Of a DNA stretch of 14,233 bases, positions 1-7,223 are shown in pieces (position 1 is the stretch's first letter; every line of letters begins with the position of its first letter). The DNA is from Thermodesulfovibrionales bacterium (GTDB lineage Bacteria; Nitrospirota; Thermodesulfovibrionia; Thermodesulfovibrionales; SM23-35). The translations under genes were made by a program, and so were the position numbers. The stretch is from the NCBI GenBank assembly GCA_022013235.1, contig JAKLQR010000050.1, positions 1 through 14,233 on the forward strand, written 5' to 3'. Under the pieces are notes generated by a model, which made no database searches, had not been told where the DNA came from, and saw only the letters and a list, made by a program, of their open reading frames with translations.

Positions 1-99
1 CAGGAGGTGCGCTAAAAAACAGCATCAGTATTAGCTTTCATATCCACATATCAGCAAATGCCTTTATAGGCTTTACTCTACAGGTATGCTTATAGTAAA

Positions 100-147
100 T
101 GCATTTTTTGGGTTAAATAATATTTTGAACAAAGTCTGCATTTTTTG
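100..147. repeat. 11-bp direct repeat upstream of fumarate hydratase
   Basis: The sequence TGCATTTTTTG occurs at 100-110 and again at 137-147, a period of 37 bases. The second copy fills most of the spacer of the predicted fumarate hydratase promoter; the first lies upstream of its -35 element. It could be a pair of regulator sites or a remnant of a promoter duplication. The region is AT-rich, so chance is possible. The rest of 1-124 holds no gene that I can support; an in-frame TAA at 13-15 could end an upstream gene, but too little is present to say. Confidence 0.5.
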
Positions 148-154
148 AGATAAT
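125..154 (+). promoter_or_regulatory. Sigma70-type promoter of the fumarate hydratase operon
   Basis: TTGAAC (125-130) and GATAAT (149-154) are separated by 18 bases. GATAAT matches TATAAT at five of six positions and ends five bases before the ATG at 160. Transcription would begin at or next to the A of that ATG, which predicts a leaderless mRNA. No Shine-Dalgarno sequence precedes the ATG. Confidence 0.55.
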
Positions 155-159
155 AGACC

Positions 160-1038
160 ATGCGTGAATTGAGAAACGCCATCATTGAACTCTATAGAAA
201 AGCCGCAACGTCTCTGCCTCAGGATATAGAAGAGGGATTGCGGCGTTCCATGAAAAGAGAGGGAAAAAGCTCCAGTGCGAGGACGGCGCTATCGGTAATT
301 CTCGAAAATATATCCCTTGCCAAGGAAACCGGAAGACCGCTCTGCCAGGATACAGGGGTCCCTGTATTTTTTGTAAAAATACCTGTTGGGCAAAGTCACC
401 GTAAAATCAGGCAGGATATTGTAAGCGCAACCCGTGCCGCTACAAAGAGGATACCGCTGCGACCGAATGCTGTGGATATTCTCACCGAGAAGAATTCAGG
501 CGAGAATACCGGCATCAATTTCCCTATCCTGTATTTCGAAGAGACAGGAGGGGAAAAACTGGTCATGGACCTTATCCTGAAAGGCGCAGGAAGCGAAAAT
601 ATCGGTCAGTTATACAAACTTCCGGACGCGGCGCTCAAGGCGGAGCGCGATCTGGAAGGAGTGAGAAAATGCGTGCTTGACGCTGTAGTCAGGGCACAGG
701 GAAAGGGCTGCCCTCCCTACATAATAGGCGTCGGGATCGGCGCCTCAAAGGACCAGGTGACCATGAGCGCGAAGGCGCAGTTCCTGAGGCATCTCGACGA
801 TACTGCCGGGAGTGTTGCTCTCTCCAAGCTGGAAAAGAAGATAGTGCATGATATCAACCGGCTGGGCATCGGTCCCATGGGCCTTGGCGGCAAGACGACC
901 GCTCTTGCGGTGAAGATAGGCGTGAACCACAGGCATCCGGCATCGTATTTCGTAGATGTATCGTTCATGTGCTGGGCTGACAGAAGGGCGAGGATGGTTT
1001 TCCACATGAAGAATTCAAAATTCCATATTCAGGAATAA
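160..1038 (+). CDS. Class I (iron-sulfur) fumarate hydratase, alpha subunit
   Basis: N-terminal subunit of the oxygen-labile two-subunit fumarase, which interconverts fumarate and (S)-malate in the TCA or reverse TCA cycle in the cytoplasm. The 292 residues cover the family's N-terminal domain. Three cysteines lie where the [4Fe-4S] ligands are expected: Cys62 in LCQDTGVP, Cys184 in GKGCPP and Cys271 in FMCWADRR. The glycine-rich GPMGLGGKTTAL block is at about 238-249. The beta subunit follows after two bases, so the pair is one operon. The ATG at 160 has no Shine-Dalgarno site but has a promoter directly in front of it. L(+)-tartrate dehydratase is homologous and cannot be excluded from sequence alone, but fumarase is the commoner role for this split form in anaerobes. 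Confidence 0.93.
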   Translation: MRELRNAIIELYRKAATSLPQDIEEGLRRSMKREGKSSSARTALSVILENISLAKETGRPLCQDTGVPVFFVKIPVGQSHRKIRQDIVSATRAATKRIPLRPNAVDILTEKNSGENTGINFPILYFEETGGEKLVMDLILKGAGSENIGQLYKLPDAALKAERDLEGVRKCVLDAVVRAQGKGCPPYIIGVGIGASKDQVTMSAKAQFLRHLDDTAGSVALSKLEKKIVHDINRLGIGPMGLGGKTTALAVKIGVNHRHPASYFVDVSFMCWADRRARMVFHMKNSKFHIQE

Positions 1039-1040
1039 GG

Positions 1041-1637
1041 GTGCAGAAAGGGAAAACCATACAACTGCCGATGACCGAACAGGATGTCCTTGGCCTGCGT
1101 GTTGGGGAAATAGTCTTTTTGAACGGGAAGATTGTAACAGGGAGGGATAAAATCCATCAATTTCTCTGCAGCGGTAAAAAATCGAAAAAAGAGGTCCCTT
1201 TTGACCTCAGGGGAACAGTCCTGTATCACTGCGGTCCTCTCATGAAGAAAACAGCGGGTGGATTTGAATGCGTTGCAGGAGGACCGACCACGAGCATGCG
1301 TCTTGAGATGTACGAGCCGCAGGTAATCTCGGAATACGGCTTGAGGGGAGTTATGGGAAAGGGTGGAATGGGCAGCGCAACCCTGAACGCGATGAAAGAA
1401 AACGGCTGTGTCTATTTTCAGGCATTCGGCGGAGCTGCGGTATATCTCTCGAACAGGATAAAAAAAGTCGCCGGTGTATGGAAACTTGAAGAGTTTGGTA
1501 TGACCGAGGCAATGTGGTTGCTTGACGTCGTGGATTTCCCGGCTATCCTGACAATGGACGCTCACGGGAAGAGCCTCCATGCAGAGATAGAGAAGCAGTC
1601 GGCCGATATTTTCAAAGAACTCGCCGGACTGAGATAA
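1041..1637 (+). CDS. Class I fumarate hydratase, beta subunit
   Basis: C-terminal domain partner of the preceding gene; together they make the iron-sulfur fumarase that is a single chain in E. coli FumA/FumB. The 198 residues match the usual length of a free beta subunit. Visible family motifs are HCGP at about 63-66, GGPTTSMR at 80-87 (substrate-binding Thr/Ser/Arg cluster), GKGGMG at 106-111, and the C-terminal AFGGAAVY and WKLEEFGMTEAMW blocks. The start is GTG at 1041, two bases after the alpha stop codon, with AGG inside the stop region acting as a weak ribosome site; translation is probably coupled to alpha. A long open frame on the opposite strand here is a shadow. Confidence 0.92.
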   Translation: MQKGKTIQLPMTEQDVLGLRVGEIVFLNGKIVTGRDKIHQFLCSGKKSKKEVPFDLRGTVLYHCGPLMKKTAGGFECVAGGPTTSMRLEMYEPQVISEYGLRGVMGKGGMGSATLNAMKENGCVYFQAFGGAAVYLSNRIKKVAGVWKLEEFGMTEAMWLLDVVDFPAILTMDAHGKSLHAEIEKQSADIFKELAGLR

Positions 1638-1695
1638 CCGCGACTGGTCAGCGGTCTTTCAGCGCCGCAGTATTTTTAATTTGATCCCTCGTGGA

Positions 1696-1725
1696 TTTCC
1701 ATAGAAATCATTTTTATGCTACAAT
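1696..1725 (+). promoter_or_regulatory. Possible promoter of the 1736 gene
   Basis: TACAAT (1720-1725) matches the -10 consensus at five of six positions and ends ten bases before the ATG at 1736. TTTCCA (1696-1701) at an 18-base spacing is a weak -35. No Shine-Dalgarno site is present, so a leaderless or nearly leaderless message is expected. Confidence 0.4.
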
Positions 1726-1735
1726 TCTATCCATA

Positions 1736-2149
1736 ATGGAGAAACAGAAAGTTGTTCTTAATTTTTTGGACCGGAGAATAATGAAAGGACATGTGGAAGA
1801 TTTTTCTCCGCAGGACAACCGTATTACTTTCCTCGATCAATCATCTCAAAAGCATATAATACCCCTGAACGAACTGAAGGCGGTATTTTTTGTCAAAACG
1901 TTCGAGGGGAATAAAATTCATAAAGAATCAAAATCCTTTGCCGGCGCCTCATCAGGGAAAAGGGTCCTTGTCCGGTTCAAAGACGGTGAAACCCTGGTCG
2001 GACATCTTGAAGGAAATGTCCCCTGGAAAAAAGGCTTTTTTCTCGAAACGAAAAAAGGCGGGTTCTCCCTCAGGCCTGTAGACAGCAGGAGCAACAACCA
2101 TAAGGTGTTTGTCGTGTCGACCTCTGTCGAAGACGTTACCTGTTTTTAA
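1736..2149 (+). CDS. Small protein with two copies of a DUF6982-like beta module
   Basis: A 137-residue soluble protein of unknown function. It resembles the small domain family I know as DUF6982, recognisable by a V-x-F-x-D-x-R-x-x-KG-x-x-x-DF start and a conserved ELKAVFFVK segment (residues 47-54). The module seems duplicated: KVVLNFLDRRIMKGHV (5-20) aligns with KRVLVRFKDGETLVGHL (75-91). No signal peptide or membrane segment is visible. I chose the ATG at 1736 over an in-frame GTG at 1691 because a -10-like TACAAT lies between them. The gene ends four bases into the convergent ABC ATPase gene. Family members I recall sit alone or behind regulatory domains, which hints at signalling, but the function here is unknown. 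Confidence 0.72.
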   Translation: MEKQKVVLNFLDRRIMKGHVEDFSPQDNRITFLDQSSQKHIIPLNELKAVFFVKTFEGNKIHKESKSFAGASSGKRVLVRFKDGETLVGHLEGNVPWKKGFFLETKKGGFSLRPVDSRSNNHKVFVVSTSVEDVTCF

Positions 2150-2940
2150 TCCTGCAGACGCTCACCGGTGTTTCTTGCATAGCTGATGATCATCTCCCCG
2201 GAATCCTGTTTCCTGACGGTAACGTCGACATCAAACGCGTCCCTGATCGTATCTTTCGTGAGGACCTCTTCCGGGGTTCCGGCGCCGAGTATTGATCCTT
2301 GTTTAATGAGCATCACTGTCTCGAATTGCATCGCAAAATTCATATCATGGAGCGCCATCAGGATCGAAATATTCTTTTGCTTCTGCAGATCCCTTAAGAG
2401 TCTGTAAATCTCAAGCTGGAATTTTATATCGAGGTTTACCAGTGGTTCATCGAGGAGCACAAGTCCTGAACCCTGAAGAAGCGTCATCGCGATAAACGCC
2501 CGTCTCTTCTCGCCTCCGCTGAGCTGTGCGAGAGGGATGTCGGACTTCTCCTTCAGACCTACGAGTTCCATCGCTTCTTCCGCAGTCATATCCGGGAGGA
2601 TATCATAGGGATAAAGACCCATAGAGACAAGTTCCCTGACTGTAAACGGTATATGCATATCAAGAAACTGGGGGAGATACGAGATGAGCTTGGCCCTGTC
2701 TTTCTGCCTGTATTGATGCAGTGATTTTCCCCAGAGAGTGACCTGACCGGCTGATGGTTTCAGGAGGCCGCTCGCGAGCTTCAGGATGGTGGACTTGCCG
2801 GACCCGTTTGCGCCGAGAAGTCCGATGAACTGGCCATTAAGTATCGAGAAAGAAAGGCTGGAAATGAAATGTGCATCCCTGTCATATCCGAAGCCCACTC
2901 CCGATAGTTCAAGTATGGGGAGGTCAGCCCTGGAAGACAT
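2146..2940 (-). CDS. ABC transporter ATPase, BtuD/FecE family (cobalamin, heme or siderophore uptake)
   Basis: ATPase of a type II importer that drives uptake of cobalamin, heme or ferric siderophore across the inner membrane. The 264 residues hold a complete nucleotide-binding domain: Walker A GANGSGKST at 43-51, Q-loop Gln91, ABC signature LSGGE at 140-144, Walker B VLLDE at 161-165, D-loop NLD at 169-171 and switch His198. The GANGSGKST and SYLPQ wording is typical of the FecE/BtuD/HmuV group. The ATG lies inside the 3' end of the permease gene (17-bp overlap), so the two are translationally coupled. It is the last gene of a binding protein, permease, ATPase operon and converges on the 1736 gene. 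Substrate cannot be fixed from the ATPase. Confidence 0.93.
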   Translation of the reverse strand: MSSRADLPILELSGVGFGYDRDAHFISSLSFSILNGQFIGLLGANGSGKSTILKLASGLLKPSAGQVTLWGKSLHQYRQKDRAKLISYLPQFLDMHIPFTVRELVSMGLYPYDILPDMTAEEAMELVGLKEKSDIPLAQLSGGEKRRAFIAMTLLQGSGLVLLDEPLVNLDIKFQLEIYRLLRDLQKQKNISILMALHDMNFAMQFETVMLIKQGSILGAGTPEEVLTKDTIRDAFDVDVTVRKQDSGEMIISYARNTGERLQD

Positions 2941-3889
2941 CGCGCCTCCTCAGAAGATAGAGAAAATACGGTGATCCTATAAGTGCAGTGATAATCCCTG
3001 CCGGGATTTCCATAGGAGAAAGGAGCGTTTTCCCGATGAGGTCTGAAATGCAGAGAAAGCCTCCGCCACAGAGTGCAGAGACAGGGATGACGTACCTGCT
3101 GTTTGCTCCGACGAAGAACCTTACCATATGGGGGATGATGAGACCGATGAAACCTATGGTGCCGCCGAGCGATACAGAAGCGCCGGTCATAAGTGCGACG
3201 GAGATAAAGAGCAACAGTCTCTCCTTCTGTACTGAAAAGCCGAGACTGTGCGCCAGTTCGTCTCCAAGTATGAGCGCATTCAGCGCCTTTGCCCTCAGAA
3301 GCGAAATGCCGAGACCCGATGCGATGAATGCAAGCCCGTATGGGATTACTGACCAGTCAGCCATCGAGAGGTCGCCGAAGATCCAGAGAACAGTCCTCCG
3401 CATCCCTTCGCTGGTCGAAATGCTTACAAGAAGCATCATGGCTGAATAGAAGAGAAATCCCAGTCCGATCCCTGCGAGGAGCAGTCTCTCCGGAAGAAGA
3501 CTGCCGCGTTTCCATCCGAATATCCCCACCATGATACTGGCAGCGCATGCTCCGGTAAATGCTGAAAGAGGAAGCGTGAATTTCCCGAGGATGTAAAAAC
3601 CCGAGAGGAGACTTAACGCCGCAGCGAACGCAGCCCCGCTTGATATGCCAAGAACATAAGGGTCTGCAAGGGGATTTCTCAGGATGCCCTGAAGCACGGC
3701 GCCTGATGTGCCGAGTGCGATCCCTATGAGGAATGCGATTATCACGCGGGGCATCCTTATCGAGAACAGGATCTCTTTTTCGATCGGGTCGGGACTGAAC
3801 GGACTGATGAGAGTCGGCCCGAGAAAAAGGGAAACAAAAAAGATACCGAGAGAAACAACAATGAGCAGAGTAATTTTCACTGAAGGCAT
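2924..3889 (-). CDS. FecCD/BtuC-family ABC transporter permease
   Basis: Inner-membrane permease of the same importer. The 321 residues are strongly hydrophobic, with about ten membrane helices as in BtuC. Family landmarks are the N-terminal PRVIIAFLIGIALGTSGAVLQGILRNPLADPYVLGISSGA region (split here as PRVIIAFLIG, then LRNPLADPYVLG, about residues 47-83) and the GFIGLIIPHMVRF block, about residues 247-259, which forms the ATPase-coupling helix. The ATG overlaps the end of the binding-protein gene by 13 bp and its own end overlaps the ATPase gene, a compact coupled operon. Length is normal (usually 320-340). Homodimer expected. Substrate class: cobalamin, heme or siderophore. Confidence 0.94.
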   Translation of the reverse strand: MPSVKITLLIVVSLGIFFVSLFLGPTLISPFSPDPIEKEILFSIRMPRVIIAFLIGIALGTSGAVLQGILRNPLADPYVLGISSGAAFAAALSLLSGFYILGKFTLPLSAFTGACAASIMVGIFGWKRGSLLPERLLLAGIGLGFLFYSAMMLLVSISTSEGMRRTVLWIFGDLSMADWSVIPYGLAFIASGLGISLLRAKALNALILGDELAHSLGFSVQKERLLLFISVALMTGASVSLGGTIGFIGLIIPHMVRFFVGANSRYVIPVSALCGGGFLCISDLIGKTLLSPMEIPAGIITALIGSPYFLYLLRRRDVFQG

Positions 3890-4743
3890 GCAGCCATCTC
3901 CTCTATCCCCTTGAGGATCCTCGGCCCCATGCGGTAGAGGTTGTCACTCAGGAAGAAGACTTTTCCCTTCTTCACAGCAGGCGCCAGCGCAATTTTTTTC
4001 AGAAGCCCCTCCGACATCTCCCTGATTTCAGTATGTCCTTTGCCGATGAAGACAATATCAGGCGACTGACGAAGAACTTCTTCCACAGAATATTTCGGAT
4101 ATGACGTCTTTGCCTGCGCGGCGACGTTTTCCTGGCCGAAAAGGGCTATGACATCGTCGATTACCGTCCCGCGTCCCGCAACGATCAACGGTTCCGGCCA
4201 GATGACAAAAAGGATTTTTTTCCTGTCAGAAAATTGTTGCTGATGAAGTGATGCGTCGGTAAGCGCATCCTCTATTTTTTTTGCGAGCGCATCTGCTTTG
4301 TCCGGAACGCCAAGTACGGCGCCAAGTTCCCTGATTCCCGCAGGGAGTTCCGCGAGTCTCCTTGCTCTGAATACGAAAGTCCTGATCTTCAGGGAGCGGA
4401 GTCTCTCCTCGAACTCTTTTGGATTCCCGTCGGTAGTAAGAACCACGATATCCGGTTTCAGGGAGATAACCGCCTCAAGAGAGGGATTGGACATGCCGCC
4501 GACTTTCGGTTTTTTCTTTGCCTCCTCAGGATAGTCGCAGAACTGCGTGACGCCCGCGAGTCTGTCGCCAAGACCGATGGCGAATAAAATTTCTGTGACA
4601 TTCGGGGCAAGGGAGACGATGCGTTCAGGAGGGGCGGCAAACAGGGGAGACGGCGAGCAAAGAGCGAGGGTGGTTGAAAATACGGAAAAAAGAAGGAATG
4701 ATATCATTCTGAAAAAAGCGGACGAACTGCCTGAACTGTGCAT
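3877..4743 (-). CDS. Periplasmic substrate-binding protein, BtuF-like
   Basis: Binding protein that delivers a metal chelate, most likely cobalamin, to the permease encoded downstream. From the ATG at 4743 the protein has 288 residues: a signal peptide with a hydrophobic core (MISFLLFSVFSTTLALC) and a likely signal-peptidase site after SPLFA, then a helical-backbone binding fold beginning ERIVSLAPNVTEILFAIG. The segment with TQFCDYPEEAKKKPKVGG, NPSLEAVISLKPDIVVL and the later DDVIALFGQENV is typical of BtuF/class III binding proteins. An in-frame ATG at 4857 would add 38 residues not typical of a leader; one at 4707 is also possible. I prefer 4743 because TACAAT sits five bases in front of it. 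No lipobox is convincing (the Cys follows Leu). No cobalamin riboswitch precedes it. Confidence 0.88.
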   Translation of the reverse strand: MHSSGSSSAFFRMISFLLFSVFSTTLALCSPSPLFAAPPERIVSLAPNVTEILFAIGLGDRLAGVTQFCDYPEEAKKKPKVGGMSNPSLEAVISLKPDIVVLTTDGNPKEFEERLRSLKIRTFVFRARRLAELPAGIRELGAVLGVPDKADALAKKIEDALTDASLHQQQFSDRKKILFVIWPEPLIVAGRGTVIDDVIALFGQENVAAQAKTSYPKYSVEEVLRQSPDIVFIGKGHTEIREMSEGLLKKIALAPAVKKGKVFFLSDNLYRMGPRILKGIEEMAACLQ

Positions 4744-4748
4744 TCTGA

Positions 4749-4754
4749 ATTGTA
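4749..4754 (-). promoter_or_regulatory. -10 element of the BtuF-like operon
   Basis: On the minus strand TACAAT ends five bases before the ATG at 4743, giving a predicted start of transcription at about the start codon. No good -35 hexamer is visible at the normal distance; a perfect 10-bp palindrome (4773-4782) occupies that position instead, so an activator or repressor may act there. Confidence 0.42.
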
Positions 4755-4772
4755 ACAGACTTTCCTCATACG

Positions 4773-4782
4773 TTGCATGCAA
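4773..4782. repeat. 10-bp perfect palindrome in the divergent BtuF-like/malQ promoter region
   Basis: TTGCATGCAA reads identically on both strands. Its centre is about 35 bases upstream of the predicted transcription start of the binding-protein operon, where a -35 element would be. It is a candidate operator for a dimeric regulator. Chance occurrence is possible at this length. Confidence 0.4.
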
Positions 4783-4842
4783 TGAAAAACAGGCGAATTG
4801 AAAAACCGTCTGTGTGGACGCCTCAGAGAAAACATATTGGGG

Positions 4843-4848
4843 TATAAT
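4843..4848 (+). promoter_or_regulatory. Consensus -10 element of malQ
   Basis: A perfect TATAAT lies seven bases before the ATG at 4856. No clear -35 hexamer is found 16-18 bases upstream. Transcription would begin within a base or two of the start codon, again predicting a leaderless message, and this argues against the in-frame GTG at 4814, which would lie upstream of the transcript. Confidence 0.5.
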
Positions 4849-4855
4849 AGATTCC

Positions 4856-7147
4856 ATGACCGAACACCCTTATGGAGATCTGATCTGTGAGCTTTCCGGC
4901 CTTTGCGGGATTATCCCTGAATACTGGGATATCTTCGGCAACAAGCAGGTGACGTCACAGGAAACCATGGAAGGCATTCTCAGGGCAATGAAGTGCAGGA
5001 TCGATTCCTCCGCAGACGTTGTCCGGGAGATTCAGCAGAGAAAATGGGGGACCTGGGGGGGATTTCTCGATCCCGTCCATGTATGGTCTGTCAACGATCA
5101 GCCAATTTCAGTCCCTGTATATATTCAGGCCAAAGAGGGAGAAGAAAAAAATATCATGATTTCATGGTGTATAGAGAATGAAGAAAGTCAATCTTCAGGT
5201 CCCGGCGGAGAGAAAGGGGAGACGAAACTCCCGCACAGGAGCGACATGCTGACAATATCAGGGGATCGCCTCCCGATATCAGAAGAGCAGTGGTTTGACG
5301 GAAAACGGTTCATCAAGGTTTCTCTTGCAGATACAGGAAACCACGGGACAGGCTACTATCGCATGACTGTCCGGTGTACACATCCCGATAAGGTCTTTCC
5401 GAAGGAGACCAGTGAGAGAGAGAAGACTGCAAGAATTATCATTGCCCCCGATGCCTGCTATGTACCCGGGGAGTTCGCGGAACGGAAATCATGGGGCCTC
5501 TTCATAAGCCTTTATGCTGTCCGGTCACTGCGCAACTGGGGGATTGGTGATTTTACCGATCTGAAGAACATTGTGGCATGGATTGCAGGATTGCAGGGTG
5601 GATTTGTGGGGATCAACCCTCTCCATGCCATTCCGAACACGCTTCCGTTTGGCATCAGCCCCTATTCGCCAATCAGCAGGTTGTATAAAAATTATCTCTA
5701 TCTGGACATCGAGGCAGTGCCTGAGTACGCAGAATCGGGAGAGAGGGAAACAGCCCTGTCAGACCCGGACATCGGGAGCACGATACAGGAACTCAGACAG
5801 AAACCGTTCGTCGGGTATGAGGAGATTGCATATCTGAAAGCGAAGGTTCTCAGGAACTGTTTTGAGGTCTTTTACAAAAACCATTACAGGGAGGATACCC
5901 CCCGGGGAAAAAATTTCAAGGAATATTTATCTCTTGAAGGCTATCCGCTGGAATCCTTTGCGCTTTTTATGGTTGTCCATGAATATATGAAGAAAACGGG
6001 GAAATATTCATGGCAGGAATGGCCTGAAGAGTATCATGACTGTTCAGGCAGCGAAGTCAGAGAATTTGCAATGAGCCATGAAAAGGACGTGCTCTTCTAT
6101 CAGTATATCCAGTGGGTCATTGATCAACAGTTGGAATCCGTCGAGAAAGAGGCAGAAAAGAGGGGGATGCTGCTTGGTCTTTATCAGGACCTTGCTATCG
6201 GTTCGATAGGCGGAGGCAGCGATGCGTGGAGCAACCGAAACGTATTTGCCTATGAGGCAGAAGTGGGCGCGCCTCCCGATGATTTCAGCCCTGATGGACA
6301 GAAATGGGGGTTCCCCCCTCTGATCCCAGAAGCGCAGAGAGAAACCGGATATGAATTGTTCATCCAGACAATAAGGAAAAACATGAAGCGGGACGGGGCC
6401 TTAAGAATAGACCATGCCCTCGGCATGTTCCGGTTGTTCTGGATTCCACGGGATATGCACCCGAAGGACGGTGCATATGTGAACTATCCTTTTGAAGACC
6501 TGACCAGAATTATCGCGCTGGAAAGCGTGAGGAATAAAACAGTGGTGATCGCTGAAGACCTTGGTACGGTCGGGGATAATGTGAGAGAGACGCTAAGGAG
6601 ATTTAAAATGCTCTCCTACCGGCTTCTCTATTTCGAGAGGGATTATCCGGACCCCTCGTTTTCTGGTCCCGATAAATATCCTGCAATGGCATTGTGTGCG
6701 GTAACTACCCATGACCTTCCGACCCTTTCAGGGTACTGGCAGGGAAGAGATATGGAGGTTTCGAAAAAGGCCGGTAAATATCCGGAAGAAACTCTGTTCA
6801 ATAAAAGAGTGGAAGAGCGGGAAAGGGATAAACGGCTCCTGATCTCTGCCCTGAAATCCCGTGGGGTATTGCGGAAAAATTATCCTCTCAAAGGCGGGAT
6901 GATCGACGAACTCTGCAGGGCTATCTATCAGTATCTCTCCCGGACACCCTGCCGGATGGTGGTAGTGAATTTCGATGATATCCTCGGCACTCTGGACCAG
7001 CAGAACCTTCCGGGAACTATTGATGAACATCCGAACTGGATTCAGAAAACCCCGGTTCTTCTTGAAGATGCGATGAAGGACAGACGGTTTCCTGATCTCG
7101 CCGCAGTTCTCAATGATAACTTTCCCTTGCCGGAAGATTCACTCTAA
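4856..7147 (+). CDS. malQ: 4-alpha-glucanotransferase (amylomaltase, GH77)
   Basis: Transfers alpha-1,4-glucan segments between maltodextrins in the cytoplasm, releasing glucose and feeding glycogen turnover. The product has 763 residues, of the long bacterial MalQ type with an N-terminal beta-rich region of about 200 residues before the GH77 barrel. The barrel begins near WGLFISLYAVRS and shows NWGIGDF, then GINPLHAIP, SPYSPISR, a catalytic nucleophile in RIDHALG (Asp519), the acid/base in IAEDLG (Glu567) and the transition-state Asp620 in THDLPT. The gene heads a plus-strand cluster with glgC 76 bases downstream. Start is the ATG at 4856 with a perfect -10 just upstream and no Shine-Dalgarno site. 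All catalytic residues are present. Confidence 0.95.
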   Translation: MTEHPYGDLICELSGLCGIIPEYWDIFGNKQVTSQETMEGILRAMKCRIDSSADVVREIQQRKWGTWGGFLDPVHVWSVNDQPISVPVYIQAKEGEEKNIMISWCIENEESQSSGPGGEKGETKLPHRSDMLTISGDRLPISEEQWFDGKRFIKVSLADTGNHGTGYYRMTVRCTHPDKVFPKETSEREKTARIIIAPDACYVPGEFAERKSWGLFISLYAVRSLRNWGIGDFTDLKNIVAWIAGLQGGFVGINPLHAIPNTLPFGISPYSPISRLYKNYLYLDIEAVPEYAESGERETALSDPDIGSTIQELRQKPFVGYEEIAYLKAKVLRNCFEVFYKNHYREDTPRGKNFKEYLSLEGYPLESFALFMVVHEYMKKTGKYSWQEWPEEYHDCSGSEVREFAMSHEKDVLFYQYIQWVIDQQLESVEKEAEKRGMLLGLYQDLAIGSIGGGSDAWSNRNVFAYEAEVGAPPDDFSPDGQKWGFPPLIPEAQRETGYELFIQTIRKNMKRDGALRIDHALGMFRLFWIPRDMHPKDGAYVNYPFEDLTRIIALESVRNKTVVIAEDLGTVGDNVRETLRRFKMLSYRLLYFERDYPDPSFSGPDKYPAMALCAVTTHDLPTLSGYWQGRDMEVSKKAGKYPEETLFNKRVEERERDKRLLISALKSRGVLRKNYPLKGGMIDELCRAIYQYLSRTPCRMVVVNFDDILGTLDQQNLPGTIDEHPNWIQKTPVLLEDAMKDRRFPDLAAVLNDNFPLPEDSL

Positions 7148-7223
7148 CACTGCGGATAAGGCTCTATTTTCTTTTTCCGGCATATTGGTTAAAATGGATA
7201 AACTCAGTTTCCCCGGAGGTATC

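Noticed and set aside
1029..1580. 183-residue open frame on the minus strand opposite the fumarate hydratase beta subunit
   Set aside because: It lies almost wholly within a confidently identified gene, has no recognisable motif and no ribosome site, and is a mirror of that gene's codon use.
1637..1660. Possible terminator after the fumarate hydratase beta subunit (ACCGC and GCGGT arms)
   Set aside because: Only a 5-bp stem with a 9-base loop and a poor CTTTC tail; not convincing.
4744..4855. Cobalamin riboswitch upstream of the BtuF-like gene
   Set aside because: The region is too short and a leaderless start is predicted; I see no B12-box-like sequence.
4814..4855. Upstream GTG start for malQ adding 14 residues
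   Set aside because: It would place the perfect TATAAT inside the coding region and has no Shine-Dalgarno site; the ATG at 4856 fits better, though this is not proven.
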